From NCBI GenBank assembly GCA_022843905.1, contig JALHMT010000001.1:124001-188000 (forward strand): 64,000 bases of DNA, given 5' to 3'. Position numbers and translations under genes: made by a program. Below the pieces are notes generated by a model. It saw nothing but the letters and a program-made list of their open reading frames with translations. It was not told the DNA's origin and did not search any database. Numbering within the stretch: the first letter of the stretch is position 1; every line of letters begins with the position of its first letter. The DNA is from Rubrivivax sp. (GTDB lineage: Bacteria > Pseudomonadota > Gammaproteobacteria > Burkholderiales > Burkholderiaceae_C). Of the stretch, positions 50,493-59,775 are shown piece after piece.

Positions 50493-50556
50493 GTCCTGCT
50501 TGAAGGCATTGAAATACGAACAATCCTCATTCTGATTGACCGATTATCATCGAGCC
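50493..50556. promoter_or_regulatory. Divergent promoter region with a Fur-box-like sequence
   Basis: This is the most AT-rich stretch of the neighbourhood, between the divergent permease and ATPase genes. It contains ATTCTGATTGACCGATTATC. Read on the other strand this gives GATAAT followed by two NATNAT-like units, a partial match to the Fur box. Control by iron is therefore likely for both genes, but the match is imperfect. Confidence 0.45.
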
Positions 50557-51639
50557 ATGTTCCTCAGCCTGGAATCGGTCACCGTGCGCTACGGGCGCGC
50601 CGCCGGCACGCGCGCGGCCGTCGACGGCGCCTCACTGGCCCTGGCGGCCGGCCAGATCGGTGTGCTCATCGGCCCGTCGGGTTGCGGCAAGACCTCGCTG
50701 CTGCGCTCGGTCGCCGGGCTGGAGCGCCTGGCAGGCGGGCGCATCGTGATCGACGGACAGGTGATGAGCGACGCCACGGTGGGCGTGCACCTGAACCCCG
50801 AAGTGCGCCGCATCGGCATGGTGTTCCAGGACTACGCCCTGTTCCCGCACCTCAGCGTGGCCGACAACATCGGTTTCGGCGTGGCCCACCTGCCACGCGG
50901 CGAGCGCGCCGCGCGGGTGCAGCAGATGCTGGACCTGGTCGGCCTGTCGCACGCCGCCAGGCGCGCGCCGCACCAGCTCTCCGGCGGCCAGCAGCAACGC
51001 GTGGCGCTGGCCCGCGCCCTGGCGCCCAAGCCGCAGCTGCTGCTGCTGGACGAGCCGTTTTCCAGCCTGGACGTCGACCTGCGCGAGCGCCTGGCGCAGG
51101 AAGTGCGCGGCATCCTGAAGGAGTCGGGCACCACGGCGCTGTTCGTCACGCACGACCAGCTGGAAGCCTTCGCCGTCGGCGACCTCATCGGCGTCATGAA
51201 TCACGGCCACCTCGACCAGTGGGACGACGCCTACACCCTCTACCACCGCCCGGCGACGCGCTTCGTGGCGCAGTTCATCGGCCACGGCGTCTTCACGCCG
51301 GCGCAGATCGTCGCCTGCGACCACGGCCCCTGCGTGCACACGCCGCTGGGCGAACTGGCCGATCTGGCCGAGTGCCCGTTGCCGCTGGCCTATCCCGACG
51401 GCCAATGCGACGTGCTGCTGCGTGCCGACGACATCGTGCACGACGACGCCAGCCCGGTGAAGGCCCAGATCGAGCGCAAGGCCTTCCGTGGTTCGGAGTT
51501 CCTGCTCACGCTGCGCCTTGCCAGCGGCGACCGCGTGATGGCGCACGTGCCCTCGCACCACGACCACGAGGTGGGCGAGTGGATCGGCATCCGCCCCGCC
51601 GTCGACCACGTCGTGACCTTCTCACGCGAAGCGACCTGA
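50557..51639 (+). CDS. Ferric iron ABC transporter ATP-binding protein (FbpC type)
   Basis: The protein has 360 residues from ATG at 50557; a TTG 21 nt upstream is less likely. It has GPSGCGKTSLLRSVAGLE (Walker A), the Q-loop VFQDYALFPHLSV, the signature LSGGQQQRVALARAL, LLLLDEPFSSLD (Walker B) and the H-loop FVTHDQLEAF. A C-terminal TOBE-like domain (about 240-360) is typical of iron and sulfate importers. It energises the divergently encoded permease. Confidence 0.93.
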   Translation: MFLSLESVTVRYGRAAGTRAAVDGASLALAAGQIGVLIGPSGCGKTSLLRSVAGLERLAGGRIVIDGQVMSDATVGVHLNPEVRRIGMVFQDYALFPHLSVADNIGFGVAHLPRGERAARVQQMLDLVGLSHAARRAPHQLSGGQQQRVALARALAPKPQLLLLDEPFSSLDVDLRERLAQEVRGILKESGTTALFVTHDQLEAFAVGDLIGVMNHGHLDQWDDAYTLYHRPATRFVAQFIGHGVFTPAQIVACDHGPCVHTPLGELADLAECPLPLAYPDGQCDVLLRADDIVHDDASPVKAQIERKAFRGSEFLLTLRLASGDRVMAHVPSHHDHEVGEWIGIRPAVDHVVTFSREAT

Positions 51640-51769
51640 ACGCCATCCGGGCCGGGGGTGCAACTTTCCCCCTCTTCCCCCCTCCAAGAGGGCTGCGGAC
51701 CTATACTGGAAACCGCGTTCAAGTGATATCTCTCATTGACGGACGCTTCGTCGGGAAAGGCCTATCGAC

Positions 51770-53203
51770 ATGGGTGGCAAGCTGAAAGTGGCAGGGCTGT
51801 TGATCGCGGGCGCCGTTGCCGGGGCCTTGACGACGATGCAGTTGCAGGCGGTGGCTCGCAGTTCGCTCTCGCCGCTGCCGCTCGAAGAGCTGCAGCAGCT
51901 CGCGGCCGTGTTCGGCATGGTCAAGAGCGACTACGTCGAGCCCGTCGACGAGAAGAAGCTCATTTCCGACGCCATTTCCGGCATGGTGTCCGGGCTCGAC
52001 CCCCATTCGCAGTACTTCGACAAGAAGACCTTCAGGGAATTCCGCGAGAACACCGGCGGCAAGTTCGTCGGCATCGGCATCGAGATGAGCATGGAAGACG
52101 GCCTCGTGAAGGTCGTTTCGCCCATCGAGGGTTCGCCAGCCTTCCGCGTCGGCCTGAAGCCGGGCGACCTGATCACCCGCATCGACGACACCCCCGTCAA
52201 AGGCCTCACGGTCGACCAGGCCGTCAAGCGCATGCGCGGCGAGCCCAGCACCAAGGTCAACCTCACGATCTTCCGCAAGGCCGAGAGCCGCAGCTTCCCG
52301 GTGACCATCGTGCGCGAAGAGATCCGCATGCAGAGCGTGCGCGCCAGGATGGTCGAGCCCGGCTATGGCTGGATTCGCGTCAGCCAGTTCCAGGACCGCA
52401 CGGTCGAAGATTTCGTGCGCAAGGTCGAGGAGCTGTACAAGGCCGACCCCAACCTCAAGGGCATGGTGCTCGACCTGCGCAACGACCCCGGCGGCCTGCT
52501 CGACGGCGCCGTGGCCATCTCGGCCGCCTTCCTGCCGCCCGACGTGACGGTGGTGTCCACCAACGGCCAGATCGCCGATTCGCGCGCCACCTTCAAGGCG
52601 TCACCCGAGTTCTACGCCCGCCGCGGCGCCGACCCGCTGCGCCGTCTGCCGGCGGCGATGAAGACCGTGCCGCTGGTGGTGCTGGTCAACGAAGGTTCGG
52701 CCTCGGCCAGCGAGATCGTCGCCGGCGCCCTGCAGGACCACAAGCGCGCCACCATCATGGGGGCGCAGACCTTCGGCAAGGGCTCGGTGCAGACCGTGCG
52801 GCCGCTGAGTGCCGAGACGGCCCTGAAGATCACCACCGCGCGCTACTACACGCCGGCCGGCCGCAGCATCCAGGCCAAGGGCATCGTGCCCGACATCTGG
52901 CTCGACGAGACTGCCGACGGCAACGTGTTCGCCGCGCTGCGCATGCGCGAGGCCGACCTGCAGAAGCACCTGCAGGGCAGCGACGAGAAGAAGGACGAAG
53001 CCCGTGAGAAGGCGCGCGAGGAAGCCCGCCGCAAGATCGAGGAACAGCTCGCCAAGTCCAGGGAAGCCCCCAAGCCCCTGCCCGAGTTCGGCACGCCGGA
53101 AGACTTCCCGCTGGTGCAGGCGCTGAACCAGCTGCGCGGCAAGCCGGTGGTGGTCAGCAAGACCCAGACCGAGCGCAAGGCCGAGGCCGACACCAAGCAG
53201 TGA
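51770..53203 (+). CDS. ctpA: Carboxyl-terminal processing protease (S41 family)
   Basis: The protein has 477 residues. The N-terminal signal/anchor (KVAGLLIAGAVAGALTTMQLQAV) places the enzyme in the periplasm. A PDZ domain follows (GIGIEMSMEDGLVKVVSPIEGSPAFRVGLKPGDLITRID). The S41 catalytic Ser is in VNEGSASASEIVAGALQD and the Lys in FGKGSVQTVRPL. A Lys/Glu-rich helical segment ends the protein. It degrades or trims envelope proteins from their C-termini. It is followed by an intrinsic terminator. Confidence 0.95.
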   Translation: MGGKLKVAGLLIAGAVAGALTTMQLQAVARSSLSPLPLEELQQLAAVFGMVKSDYVEPVDEKKLISDAISGMVSGLDPHSQYFDKKTFREFRENTGGKFVGIGIEMSMEDGLVKVVSPIEGSPAFRVGLKPGDLITRIDDTPVKGLTVDQAVKRMRGEPSTKVNLTIFRKAESRSFPVTIVREEIRMQSVRARMVEPGYGWIRVSQFQDRTVEDFVRKVEELYKADPNLKGMVLDLRNDPGGLLDGAVAISAAFLPPDVTVVSTNGQIADSRATFKASPEFYARRGADPLRRLPAAMKTVPLVVLVNEGSASASEIVAGALQDHKRATIMGAQTFGKGSVQTVRPLSAETALKITTARYYTPAGRSIQAKGIVPDIWLDETADGNVFAALRMREADLQKHLQGSDEKKDEAREKAREEARRKIEEQLAKSREAPKPLPEFGTPEDFPLVQALNQLRGKPVVVSKTQTERKAEADTKQ

Positions 53204-53226
53204 GACCGCCGGCCGCCCGACCCGAA

Positions 53227-53249
53227 CCCGCCTGCCCGGCGGGTTTTTT
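53227..53249 (+). terminator. Intrinsic terminator after ctpA
   Basis: A stem of CCCGCC and GGCGGG around a 5-nt loop is followed directly by six T residues, 23 nt after the ctpA stop and 22 nt before moeB. It should end the ctpA transcript. Confidence 0.9.
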
Positions 53250-53270
53250 GTCGGGCCCGTCACTTCCCGC

Positions 53271-54026
53271 ATGAACGACGACCAGCTCCTGCGCTACTCG
53301 CGCCACATCCTGCTCGACGAGATCGGCATCGAAGGCCAGCAGCGCCTGCTGGACGCCCACGCGCTGGTGATCGGCGCCGGCGGTCTGGGTTCGCCGGTGG
53401 CGTTGTACCTGGGCACGGCCGGCGTGGGCCGCATCACGGTGGTCGACCACGACACGGTCGACGTCACCAACCTGCAGCGCCAGATCGCCCACAACCTCTC
53501 ACGCGTGGGCCTGCCCAAGGCGCAATCGGTGCGGCACACGGTGGCGGCGATCAACCCCGACGCGCAGGTGCAGGCGCTGGTGCAGCGCGCCGACCCGGCA
53601 CTGCTCGACCGCCTGGTGCCCGCTGCCGACGTGGTGATCGACTGCTGCGACAACTTCGGCACGCGCCACGCCGTCAACGCCGCCTGCGTGCGCCACGGCA
53701 AGCCGCTGGTGTCGGGAGCGGCGATCCGCTTCGACGGCCAGATCTCGGTGTACGACACCCGGGAAGCGAAGGCGCCGTGTTATGCCTGCGTCTTCCCGGC
53801 CGAGGCCACCTTCCAGGAAGAGGCCTGCGCCACGATGGGTGTCTTCGCGCCGCTGGTCGGCATCGTCGGCAGCGTGCAGGCGGCCGAGGCGCTGAAGCTG
53901 CTGTCGGGCGCCGGCACGTCGTTGGCTGGCCAGTTGCTGATGCTGGACGCCAGGACCATGGGCTGGGACCGCATTGCCGTGCCGCGCGACCCGCGCTGCC
54001 GCGTCTGCGCCGAGCACCGCCACTGA
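53271..54026 (+). CDS. moeB: MoeB/ThiF-family adenylyltransferase
   Basis: The protein has 251 residues. LLRYSRHILLDEIGIEGQQRLLDAHALVIGAGGLGSPVALYLGTAGVG is the family opening, with the ATP-binding glycine loop. NLQRQIAH and DCCDNFGTRHAVN are the conserved activating-site segments. Zinc-binding cysteines lie in APCYACVFP and RCRVC. It adenylates the C-terminal Gly of a small sulfur carrier (MoaD for molybdopterin or ThiS for thiamine). Without the rest of either pathway here, which one cannot be decided. The gene begins directly after the ctpA terminator. Confidence 0.92.
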   Translation: MNDDQLLRYSRHILLDEIGIEGQQRLLDAHALVIGAGGLGSPVALYLGTAGVGRITVVDHDTVDVTNLQRQIAHNLSRVGLPKAQSVRHTVAAINPDAQVQALVQRADPALLDRLVPAADVVIDCCDNFGTRHAVNAACVRHGKPLVSGAAIRFDGQISVYDTREAKAPCYACVFPAEATFQEEACATMGVFAPLVGIVGSVQAAEALKLLSGAGTSLAGQLLMLDARTMGWDRIAVPRDPRCRVCAEHRH

Positions 54027-54050
54027 CCGCTGGAACAACGCAGGACCCCG

Positions 54051-54956
54051 ATGGACAGCCCCCGCAATCAACTCACCGCCCGCAACTTTCCCAGCGCCGA
54101 AGAAGACGCCGCGGCCGCCAAGCCGGTGGGTCTGTACGGGGGCCCCGAAAGCGCCTACCGGCTGGCCTTCACCGACACCGCCTTCCTGCTGCGCGAGGAG
54201 CTTCGCCCGGTGCGCATGCAGCTCGAACTGCTCAAGCCCGAACTGGTGCAGCAGGAGCAGGGCATCGAGAGCACCATCGTCATCTTCGGCAGTGCGCGCA
54301 TCAAGCCGCCCGGCGTGGCTGCCGGCATGCTGTCGGAAGCCCGCCTGACGGGCGACGCGGCCGGCGTGCGCCGCGCCGAGAACGCCGTGATGATGAGCCG
54401 CTACTACGACGAGGCGCAGCGTTTTGCGTCGCTGGTCACCGAACGCTCGCGCACGCTGTCCACGCCGATCTACGTCGTCACCGGCGGCGGCCCTGGCATC
54501 ATGGAAGCCGGCAACCGCGGCGCGCACGAGGTGGGCGGCAAGAGCATCGGCCTGAACATCGTGCTGCCGCACGAGCAGGCGCCCAATCCCTACATCACGC
54601 CGGAGCTGTGCTTCCAGTTCCACTACTTCGCGCTGCGCAAGATGCACTTCGTGATGCGCAGCATCGGCCTGGTGTGCTTTCCCGGTGGTTTCGGCACGCT
54701 GGACGAACTCTTCGAGACGCTGACCCTGGTGCAGAACGGCAAGAGCCGACCGCGCCCGGTGCTGCTGTTCGGCCGCGAGTTCTGGGAGAAGCTGATCGAC
54801 TTCCCCTACCTGGTCGACACCGGCATGATCGCCGCCGGCGACCTCGGCTTGTTCAGCTACGTCGAGACCGCCGAGGAAGCCTGGGACTGCCTGGCCCGCC
54901 ACTACGGCTTCGATCTGCCCGACACGACCACGGGCGAGTACGCGGTCGACGTGTAG
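54051..54956 (+). CDS. LOG-family protein (TIGR00730-like)
   Basis: The protein has 301 residues. GGGPGIMEAGNRGAHEVGGKSIGLNIVLPHEQ and FPGGFGTLDELFETLTLVQ give the PGGxGTxxE motif of the lysine-decarboxylase-like (LOG) family. IVIFGSARIKPP is the usual start of the Rossmann core. An extra N-terminal segment of about 75 residues precedes it. Some members release cytokinin bases from nucleotides; others are nucleotide hydrolases such as PpnN. The activity here is not determined. It lies 24 nt downstream of moeB. Confidence 0.9.
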   Translation: MDSPRNQLTARNFPSAEEDAAAAKPVGLYGGPESAYRLAFTDTAFLLREELRPVRMQLELLKPELVQQEQGIESTIVIFGSARIKPPGVAAGMLSEARLTGDAAGVRRAENAVMMSRYYDEAQRFASLVTERSRTLSTPIYVVTGGGPGIMEAGNRGAHEVGGKSIGLNIVLPHEQAPNPYITPELCFQFHYFALRKMHFVMRSIGLVCFPGGFGTLDELFETLTLVQNGKSRPRPVLLFGREFWEKLIDFPYLVDTGMIAAGDLGLFSYVETAEEAWDCLARHYGFDLPDTTTGEYAVDV

Positions 54957-55038
54957 TCGCGGGGCGCTTCTCTGGGCGTCGTGTGCCGTGGCGGCTACCA
55001 TGGCGCCGGAGGCCATCGGCGCGCCTCGTGGAGACGTG

Positions 55039-56685
55039 ATGAGCATCTACGACCAGCACCTCGACAAGAACGTCGCCAACTTCGCGGCGCTCACGCCGGT
55101 GGGCTTCGTCGAACGCAGTGCCGAGGTCTTCGGCGACCTGCCGGCCGTTGTGCACGGTCGCCGCCGCTACACCTGGGCGCAGTGCCGCGAGCGCTCGGCG
55201 CGTCTGGCCGCGGCGCTGCAAGCCGCCGGCGTCGGCCGTGGCAGCACGGTGAGCACGATGCTGCCCAACACGCCCGAGATGGTCGAGGCGCACTACGCGG
55301 TGCCGGCGCTGGGCGCCGTGCTCAACACGCTCAACACGCGGCTGGACGGCCCGCTGCTGGCCTGGCAGATGGCGCATTGCGAGGCCAGCGTGCTGATCAC
55401 CGATCGCGAGTTCGCGCCCACGGTCCAACTGGCGCTGCGCGCCCTGCGTGAGGATCATGGCCGCAGCATCGTGGTGATCGACGTCTGCGACAGCGAGTAC
55501 ACCGGCCCCGGCGACCGCCTGGGCCACCTCGAGTACGAGAGCTGGATCGCCGCGCACGAGCCGCTGGCGCGCCTGGAGGGCCCGGCCGACGAGTGGGACG
55601 CCATCGCCGTGAGCTACACCAGCGGCACCACCGGCGACCCCAAGGGCGTGGTGACGCACCACCGCGGCGCCTACCTGAACGCCGTGTGCAACGCCGCCAC
55701 CTGGACGATGCCGCACTTCCCGCGGTACCTGTGGACGCTGCCGATGTTCCACTGCAACGGCTGGTGCTTCCCCTGGACGGTGGCGATGCTCGGCGGCACG
55801 CACGTCTGCCTGCGCCGCGTGGAGGCGCAGGCCATCCTCGACGCCATGCGCCAGCACGGCGTGGACCACTACTGCGCCGCGCCCATCGTGCACAACCTGC
55901 TCATCGCCGCGCCGGCCGCGCTGCGCGAGGGCATCACGCAGAAGGTGCGGGGCATGGTGGCCGGTGCGGCACCGCCGGCGGCGATGATCGAAGGCATGGC
56001 CAAGCTGGGCTTCGACATCACGCACGTCTATGGCCTGACCGAGGTGTACGGGCCGGCCAGCGTGGCCGTCAAGCGCGAATCCTGGGCGCAGCAGAGCCTG
56101 TCGGAGCAGACCCGGCTGAACGGCCGCCAGGGCGTGCGCTACGCGCTGCAGGACGGCATGACCGTGATGGACCCCGAGACCATGGCCGAGGTGCCGGCCG
56201 ACGGCCAGACCATGGGCGAGATCATGTTCCGCGGCAACATCACGATGAAGGGCTACCTGAAGAACCCGGCGGCCACCGACAAGGCCTTCGCCGGCGGCTG
56301 GTTCCACACCGGCGACCTGGCGGTGATGGAGTCCGACCGCTACGTGAAGATCAAGGACCGCAGCAAGGACATCATCATCTCCGGCGGCGAGAACATCAGC
56401 TCGCTCGAAGTCGAGGACGCGCTGTACCGCCACCCCGCCGTGCTGGCCTGCGCCGTGGTGGCGCGGCCCGACCCCAGGTGGGGCGAGACGCCGGTGGCTT
56501 ACGTGGAGACGCAGCCCGGCGCCAGCGTCACCGCCGACGAACTGGTGGCGCACTGCAAGACCCTGCTGGCCGGCTACAAGGTGCCGCGCGAGATCCGTTT
56601 CGAGCCGATTCCCAAGACCAGCACCGGCAAGATCCAGAAATTTCAGCTGCGCGAGCGGGCCCGTTCGGCGCAGGCCATCGACTAG
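55039..56685 (+). CDS. Acyl-CoA synthetase (AMP-forming)
   Basis: The protein has 548 residues; ATG at 55039 follows GGAG at 7 nt. It has the AMP-binding motif SYTSGTTGDPKGVVTHHRGA, HVYGLTEVYGP, GWFHTGDLAVMESDRYVKIKDRSKDIIISGGENISSLEVE and the C-terminal Lys in PKTSTGKIQKF. It activates a carboxylic acid to its CoA ester. Substrate length cannot be read. It lies 9 nt upstream of the enoyl-CoA hydratase gene, so a fatty- or branched-acid degradation role is likely. Confidence 0.93.
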   Translation: MSIYDQHLDKNVANFAALTPVGFVERSAEVFGDLPAVVHGRRRYTWAQCRERSARLAAALQAAGVGRGSTVSTMLPNTPEMVEAHYAVPALGAVLNTLNTRLDGPLLAWQMAHCEASVLITDREFAPTVQLALRALREDHGRSIVVIDVCDSEYTGPGDRLGHLEYESWIAAHEPLARLEGPADEWDAIAVSYTSGTTGDPKGVVTHHRGAYLNAVCNAATWTMPHFPRYLWTLPMFHCNGWCFPWTVAMLGGTHVCLRRVEAQAILDAMRQHGVDHYCAAPIVHNLLIAAPAALREGITQKVRGMVAGAAPPAAMIEGMAKLGFDITHVYGLTEVYGPASVAVKRESWAQQSLSEQTRLNGRQGVRYALQDGMTVMDPETMAEVPADGQTMGEIMFRGNITMKGYLKNPAATDKAFAGGWFHTGDLAVMESDRYVKIKDRSKDIIISGGENISSLEVEDALYRHPAVLACAVVARPDPRWGETPVAYVETQPGASVTADELVAHCKTLLAGYKVPREIRFEPIPKTSTGKIQKFQLRERARSAQAID

Positions 56686-56694
56686 GAGACCGAC

Positions 56695-57480
56695 ATGAAT
56701 GCTTCCGACGCCCCCCTGGTGCAGCGCGACACCGACGCACGCGGCGTGGTCACGCTGACGCTGAACCGGCCGCAGGCCTTCAATTCGCTGAGCGAAGCCA
56801 TGCTCACGGCGCTGCAGGCCGAGCTCGATGCCGCGGCCGCCGATGCGCAGGCACGCGTGGTGGTCATCGCCGCCGCCGGCAAGGCCTTCTGTGCCGGCCA
56901 CGACCTGAAGGAGATGCGCGCCGAGCCGTCGTTCGACTACTACCAGCGCCTGTTCGCGCAGTGCGGCCGCATGATGATGACGGTCCAGCGCCTGCCGGTG
57001 CCGGTGATCGCGCGCGTGCAGGGCATCGCCACCGCGGCGGGCTGCCAGCTGGTGGCGATGTGCGACCTGGCGGTGGCTGCCAGCACCGCACGCTTCGCCG
57101 TCAGCGGTGTGAACCTGGGGCTGTTCTGCAGCACGCCCAGCGTGGCGCTGTCGCGCAACCTGTCGCGCAAGGCGGCCTTCGAGATGCTGGTCACCGGCGA
57201 GTTCATCAGCGCCGAAGAGGCGCGGCTGAAGGGCCTGGTCAACCGCGTCGCGCCGCCCGAGCAGCTGGACGCCGAGACCGAACGCCTGGTGGCCGCCATC
57301 GTGGCCAAGCCGGCGGTGGCCATCGCGGCGGGCAAGGGCCTCTTCTACCGCCAGCTGGAGACCGGCATCGAGGCCGCCTACGGCGACGCCGCCGGCACCA
57401 TGGCCTGCAACATGATGGACGGCTCGGCGCTGGAAGGCGTGCAGGCCTTCATCGACAAGCGCCCACCACGTTGGTCGTGA
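56695..57480 (+). CDS. Enoyl-CoA hydratase/isomerase family protein
   Basis: The protein has 261 residues of the crotonase fold. The CoA oxyanion loops are AAGKAFCAGHDLKEM and RVQGIATAAGCQLVAMCDLAVAA. CAGHDLKEM is the form seen in ECHDC3-like members, and the usual catalytic Glu pair is not obvious. The family is right but hydratase activity is uncertain. It is cotranscribed with the acyl-CoA synthetase. Its last 32 nt overlap the end of the cytochrome gene on the other strand. Confidence 0.9.
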   Translation: MNASDAPLVQRDTDARGVVTLTLNRPQAFNSLSEAMLTALQAELDAAAADAQARVVVIAAAGKAFCAGHDLKEMRAEPSFDYYQRLFAQCGRMMMTVQRLPVPVIARVQGIATAAGCQLVAMCDLAVAASTARFAVSGVNLGLFCSTPSVALSRNLSRKAAFEMLVTGEFISAEEARLKGLVNRVAPPEQLDAETERLVAAIVAKPAVAIAAGKGLFYRQLETGIEAAYGDAAGTMACNMMDGSALEGVQAFIDKRPPRWS

Positions 57481-58426
57481 CCTCGGGCACGCAAGGCGTG
57501 GACAAGCCCAGAATGCCCGCCGCGATGGCGCGCGCGTCGGCCAGGTTCACGCCCGGCTGCCCGGGCATGCTGCCGCCCCACTGGCCGCTGCTGCCGAAGC
57601 GGATGCGCGACGCGATGTAGCTGATGGCGTCGGCGGTGGGCGCGTAACGATCGCCCACGTCGGCCAGACCCGGGCCGACCAGGCGCACCGAGCTCGTGGT
57701 GTGGCAGGTGCTGCAGCCGTGGCGCGCCATCAGGGCCAGCAGGGCAGCCGGCTCGACGCGCGGCGCCACCGTCAAGGTGGCCGCAGCGCTGGTCTGCTCG
57801 CCCTTGGCATTGCTCACCTTCACGCTGAATCGGGCGCCCTGGTCGGCCAAGGTCACCGCCGGCAGCGACAGCGTGGCTGCCGTGGCGCCGGGCAGGGCCA
57901 CGTCGTTGCGGAACCACTGGTAGGCCAGCGACGGCCCGCCCTCGACGTCGACGGCGAAGCCGGCCGCTCGACCCTCCAGCGCCTCGCGGGCGGCCGGCGG
58001 CGTCTTGATCGACGGTGCCGTGCAGGTCGCCAGGCGCACGCTGCATTCGAAGTCGCCGACGCGACCCACCAGCAGCGGCACGTTGCCGAAGGGCGGCCCC
58101 AGCACGTAGACCAGGTCACCATCCAGGCCAACGTAGTTGCCGCTGCCCTGGAAGTGGCGGTACACGTAGGGTGCGGCTGTGCCGTCCACCGTGGGGCCGG
58201 TGAAGAACTGCGGATAGGTCCGGGCCGCCCAGTCCATCAGCTCGACCGCGCTCACGCGCTCGACGTCGATGTTGCTCTGCGCCCGTTCGCGCGTGGCGGC
58301 GATGTCCCGCGTCTCCCCGGGGCTGCCGCCGCCGCAGGCGCCCAGGGCCAGCACGGTGGCGAGCACGGTGGCGGGCAGGACCCTGCCGTGCAGCGGGCGG
58401 GACACCAGCGAATCAGGTCTGTTCAC
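57449..58426 (-). CDS. Lipoprotein c-type cytochrome with an Ig-like domain
   Basis: The protein has 325 residues from GTG at 58426, preceded by AAAGGAGGAG at 5 nt, an excellent site. The signal ends in the lipobox LGAC (TVLATVLALGACGGG). Residues about 35-130 form an unassigned domain that includes MDWAARTYPQFF and YRHFQGSGNYVGLDGDLVYVL. An Ig-like domain follows, with VDVEGGPSLAYQWFRNDVALPGATAATLSLPAV and ARFSVKVSNAKGE. A class I cytochrome c domain closes the protein, with haem site CSTCH and probable Met ligand in GGSMPGQPG. It may carry electrons at the membrane surface for a partner enzyme. None of the neighbours is an obvious one. Confidence 0.85.
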   Translation of the reverse strand: MNRPDSLVSRPLHGRVLPATVLATVLALGACGGGSPGETRDIAATRERAQSNIDVERVSAVELMDWAARTYPQFFTGPTVDGTAAPYVYRHFQGSGNYVGLDGDLVYVLGPPFGNVPLLVGRVGDFECSVRLATCTAPSIKTPPAAREALEGRAAGFAVDVEGGPSLAYQWFRNDVALPGATAATLSLPAVTLADQGARFSVKVSNAKGEQTSAAATLTVAPRVEPAALLALMARHGCSTCHTTSSVRLVGPGLADVGDRYAPTADAISYIASRIRFGSSGQWGGSMPGQPGVNLADARAIAAGILGLSTPCVPEVTTNVVGACR

Positions 58427-58616
58427 GATCGCTCCTCCTTTGACGCCCGGCAGTGTAGGTCGGCATGTCACAGCCTGTCCGTGTCGACCTGTCAGTGTCC
58501 GCCTGACCGGGGCTCCGGCACGGCCGCCGGGCGCCCTGTTTCCGTCGCTCGTCTGGCCTGCCTCCCGCCCGATCGCGGGGGGTGCCGCGCGCTGCCGCTG
58601 CCTACACTGCCGCGTC

Positions 58617-59738
58617 ATGCAGGAGCGAAGCTTGAACGACGACGCGGTGATCGGGCTGTTCAGCGACAGCTATGCACAAGCGCGGCAGCAGGTGCTGCAG
58701 GCCGCGGCAGAGGCCGGTGCCGGCGTGCAGAGCCACGAGATGCCGCTGCGCGGCCGCGACGGCGAGACGCTGGCGATGGACCTGGTGTGGGATGGCCCGG
58801 CCGACGCGTGCCGGCTGCTGATGACCACCAGCGCCGTGCACGGCGTGGAAGGCCACGCCAGCGCGGCCGTGCAGTGCGGCCTGCTGCGCTGTTCGGCCGA
58901 ACTGCGCCGCCTGGCCGGGCCCCGTACGGCGCTGCTGCACGTGCACGCCGTCAACCCGCACGGCTTCTCGCACGGGCGGCGTGTCAACGAGGACAACGTC
59001 GACCTCAACCGCAACTTCGTCGACTTCGCCCGGCCACTGCCGGCCAATCCCGACTACGACCAGATCCACCACCTGTTGCTGCCCGACACCTGGCCGCCCG
59101 GCGCCAACAACGAGGCCGCGCTGCATGCACTGACGGCGGCATGGGAGCCCCGCCGGGCGCAGCGTGCCGTCACCCAGGGCCAGTTCAGCCATGCCGACGG
59201 CCTCTTCTACGGGGGCCGGGGCCCCACCTGGAGCCACCTGAGATTCCGCGAGCTTCTGCATCGGCAGGTGGCCGGGCGGCAGCACCTGGCCTGGATCGAC
59301 CTGCACACCGGCCTGGGGCCGGCCGGCGTGGGTGAGCGCATCTTCGCCTGCCGCAACACGGCCCAGACGCTCGCCCGCGCGCGGCGCTGGTGGGGCCACG
59401 GGGTGACGCAGGTGGAGACAGGCACGTCCAGCAGCGTGCCGCTGGCCGGCCCCATCCAGCACGCCGTGCTGGACGGCCTGCCGCAGCTTCGCTACACCGG
59501 CATCTGCCTGGAGTACGGCACCGTGCCGCAGGAGCGCATGCATGCCGTGCTGCGCGCCGACCATTGGCTGCACCGCCACCCTGACGCGCCCGCGGCCCTG
59601 GCCGCAGTCATCCGGCGCGACCTGCGCGACGCCTTCTACGTCGACACGCCGGCCTGGAAGCTCGCCGTGTGGTCGCAGGCCCTGGAGGCCACTCAGCAGG
59701 CGCTGCGGGGGCTGTGCGACGACGAAGAGGAGGGATGA
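58617..59738 (+). CDS. DUF2817 / M14-like zinc peptidase-type protein
   Basis: The protein has 373 residues from ATG at 58617. TTG at 58632 has a better ribosome-binding site (AGGAG at 6 nt) and may be the true start. SDSYAQARQQVLQAAAEAG opens the family. The zinc-site candidates are SAVHGVEGHASAAVQ (His/Glu) and a later WIDLHTGLGP (His), with VNEDNVDLNRNFVDF as the Asn/Arg substrate-binding segment. EYGTVP near the end supplies the probable catalytic Glu. The fold resembles M14 carboxypeptidases but substrates are unknown. No signal peptide is seen. Confidence 0.82.
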   Translation: MQERSLNDDAVIGLFSDSYAQARQQVLQAAAEAGAGVQSHEMPLRGRDGETLAMDLVWDGPADACRLLMTTSAVHGVEGHASAAVQCGLLRCSAELRRLAGPRTALLHVHAVNPHGFSHGRRVNEDNVDLNRNFVDFARPLPANPDYDQIHHLLLPDTWPPGANNEAALHALTAAWEPRRAQRAVTQGQFSHADGLFYGGRGPTWSHLRFRELLHRQVAGRQHLAWIDLHTGLGPAGVGERIFACRNTAQTLARARRWWGHGVTQVETGTSSSVPLAGPIQHAVLDGLPQLRYTGICLEYGTVPQERMHAVLRADHWLHRHPDAPAALAAVIRRDLRDAFYVDTPAWKLAVWSQALEATQQALRGLCDDEEEG

Positions 59739-59775
59739 GCCGAGGGCCGCTGCGAGGACGAGCGACCCGGCAGGT

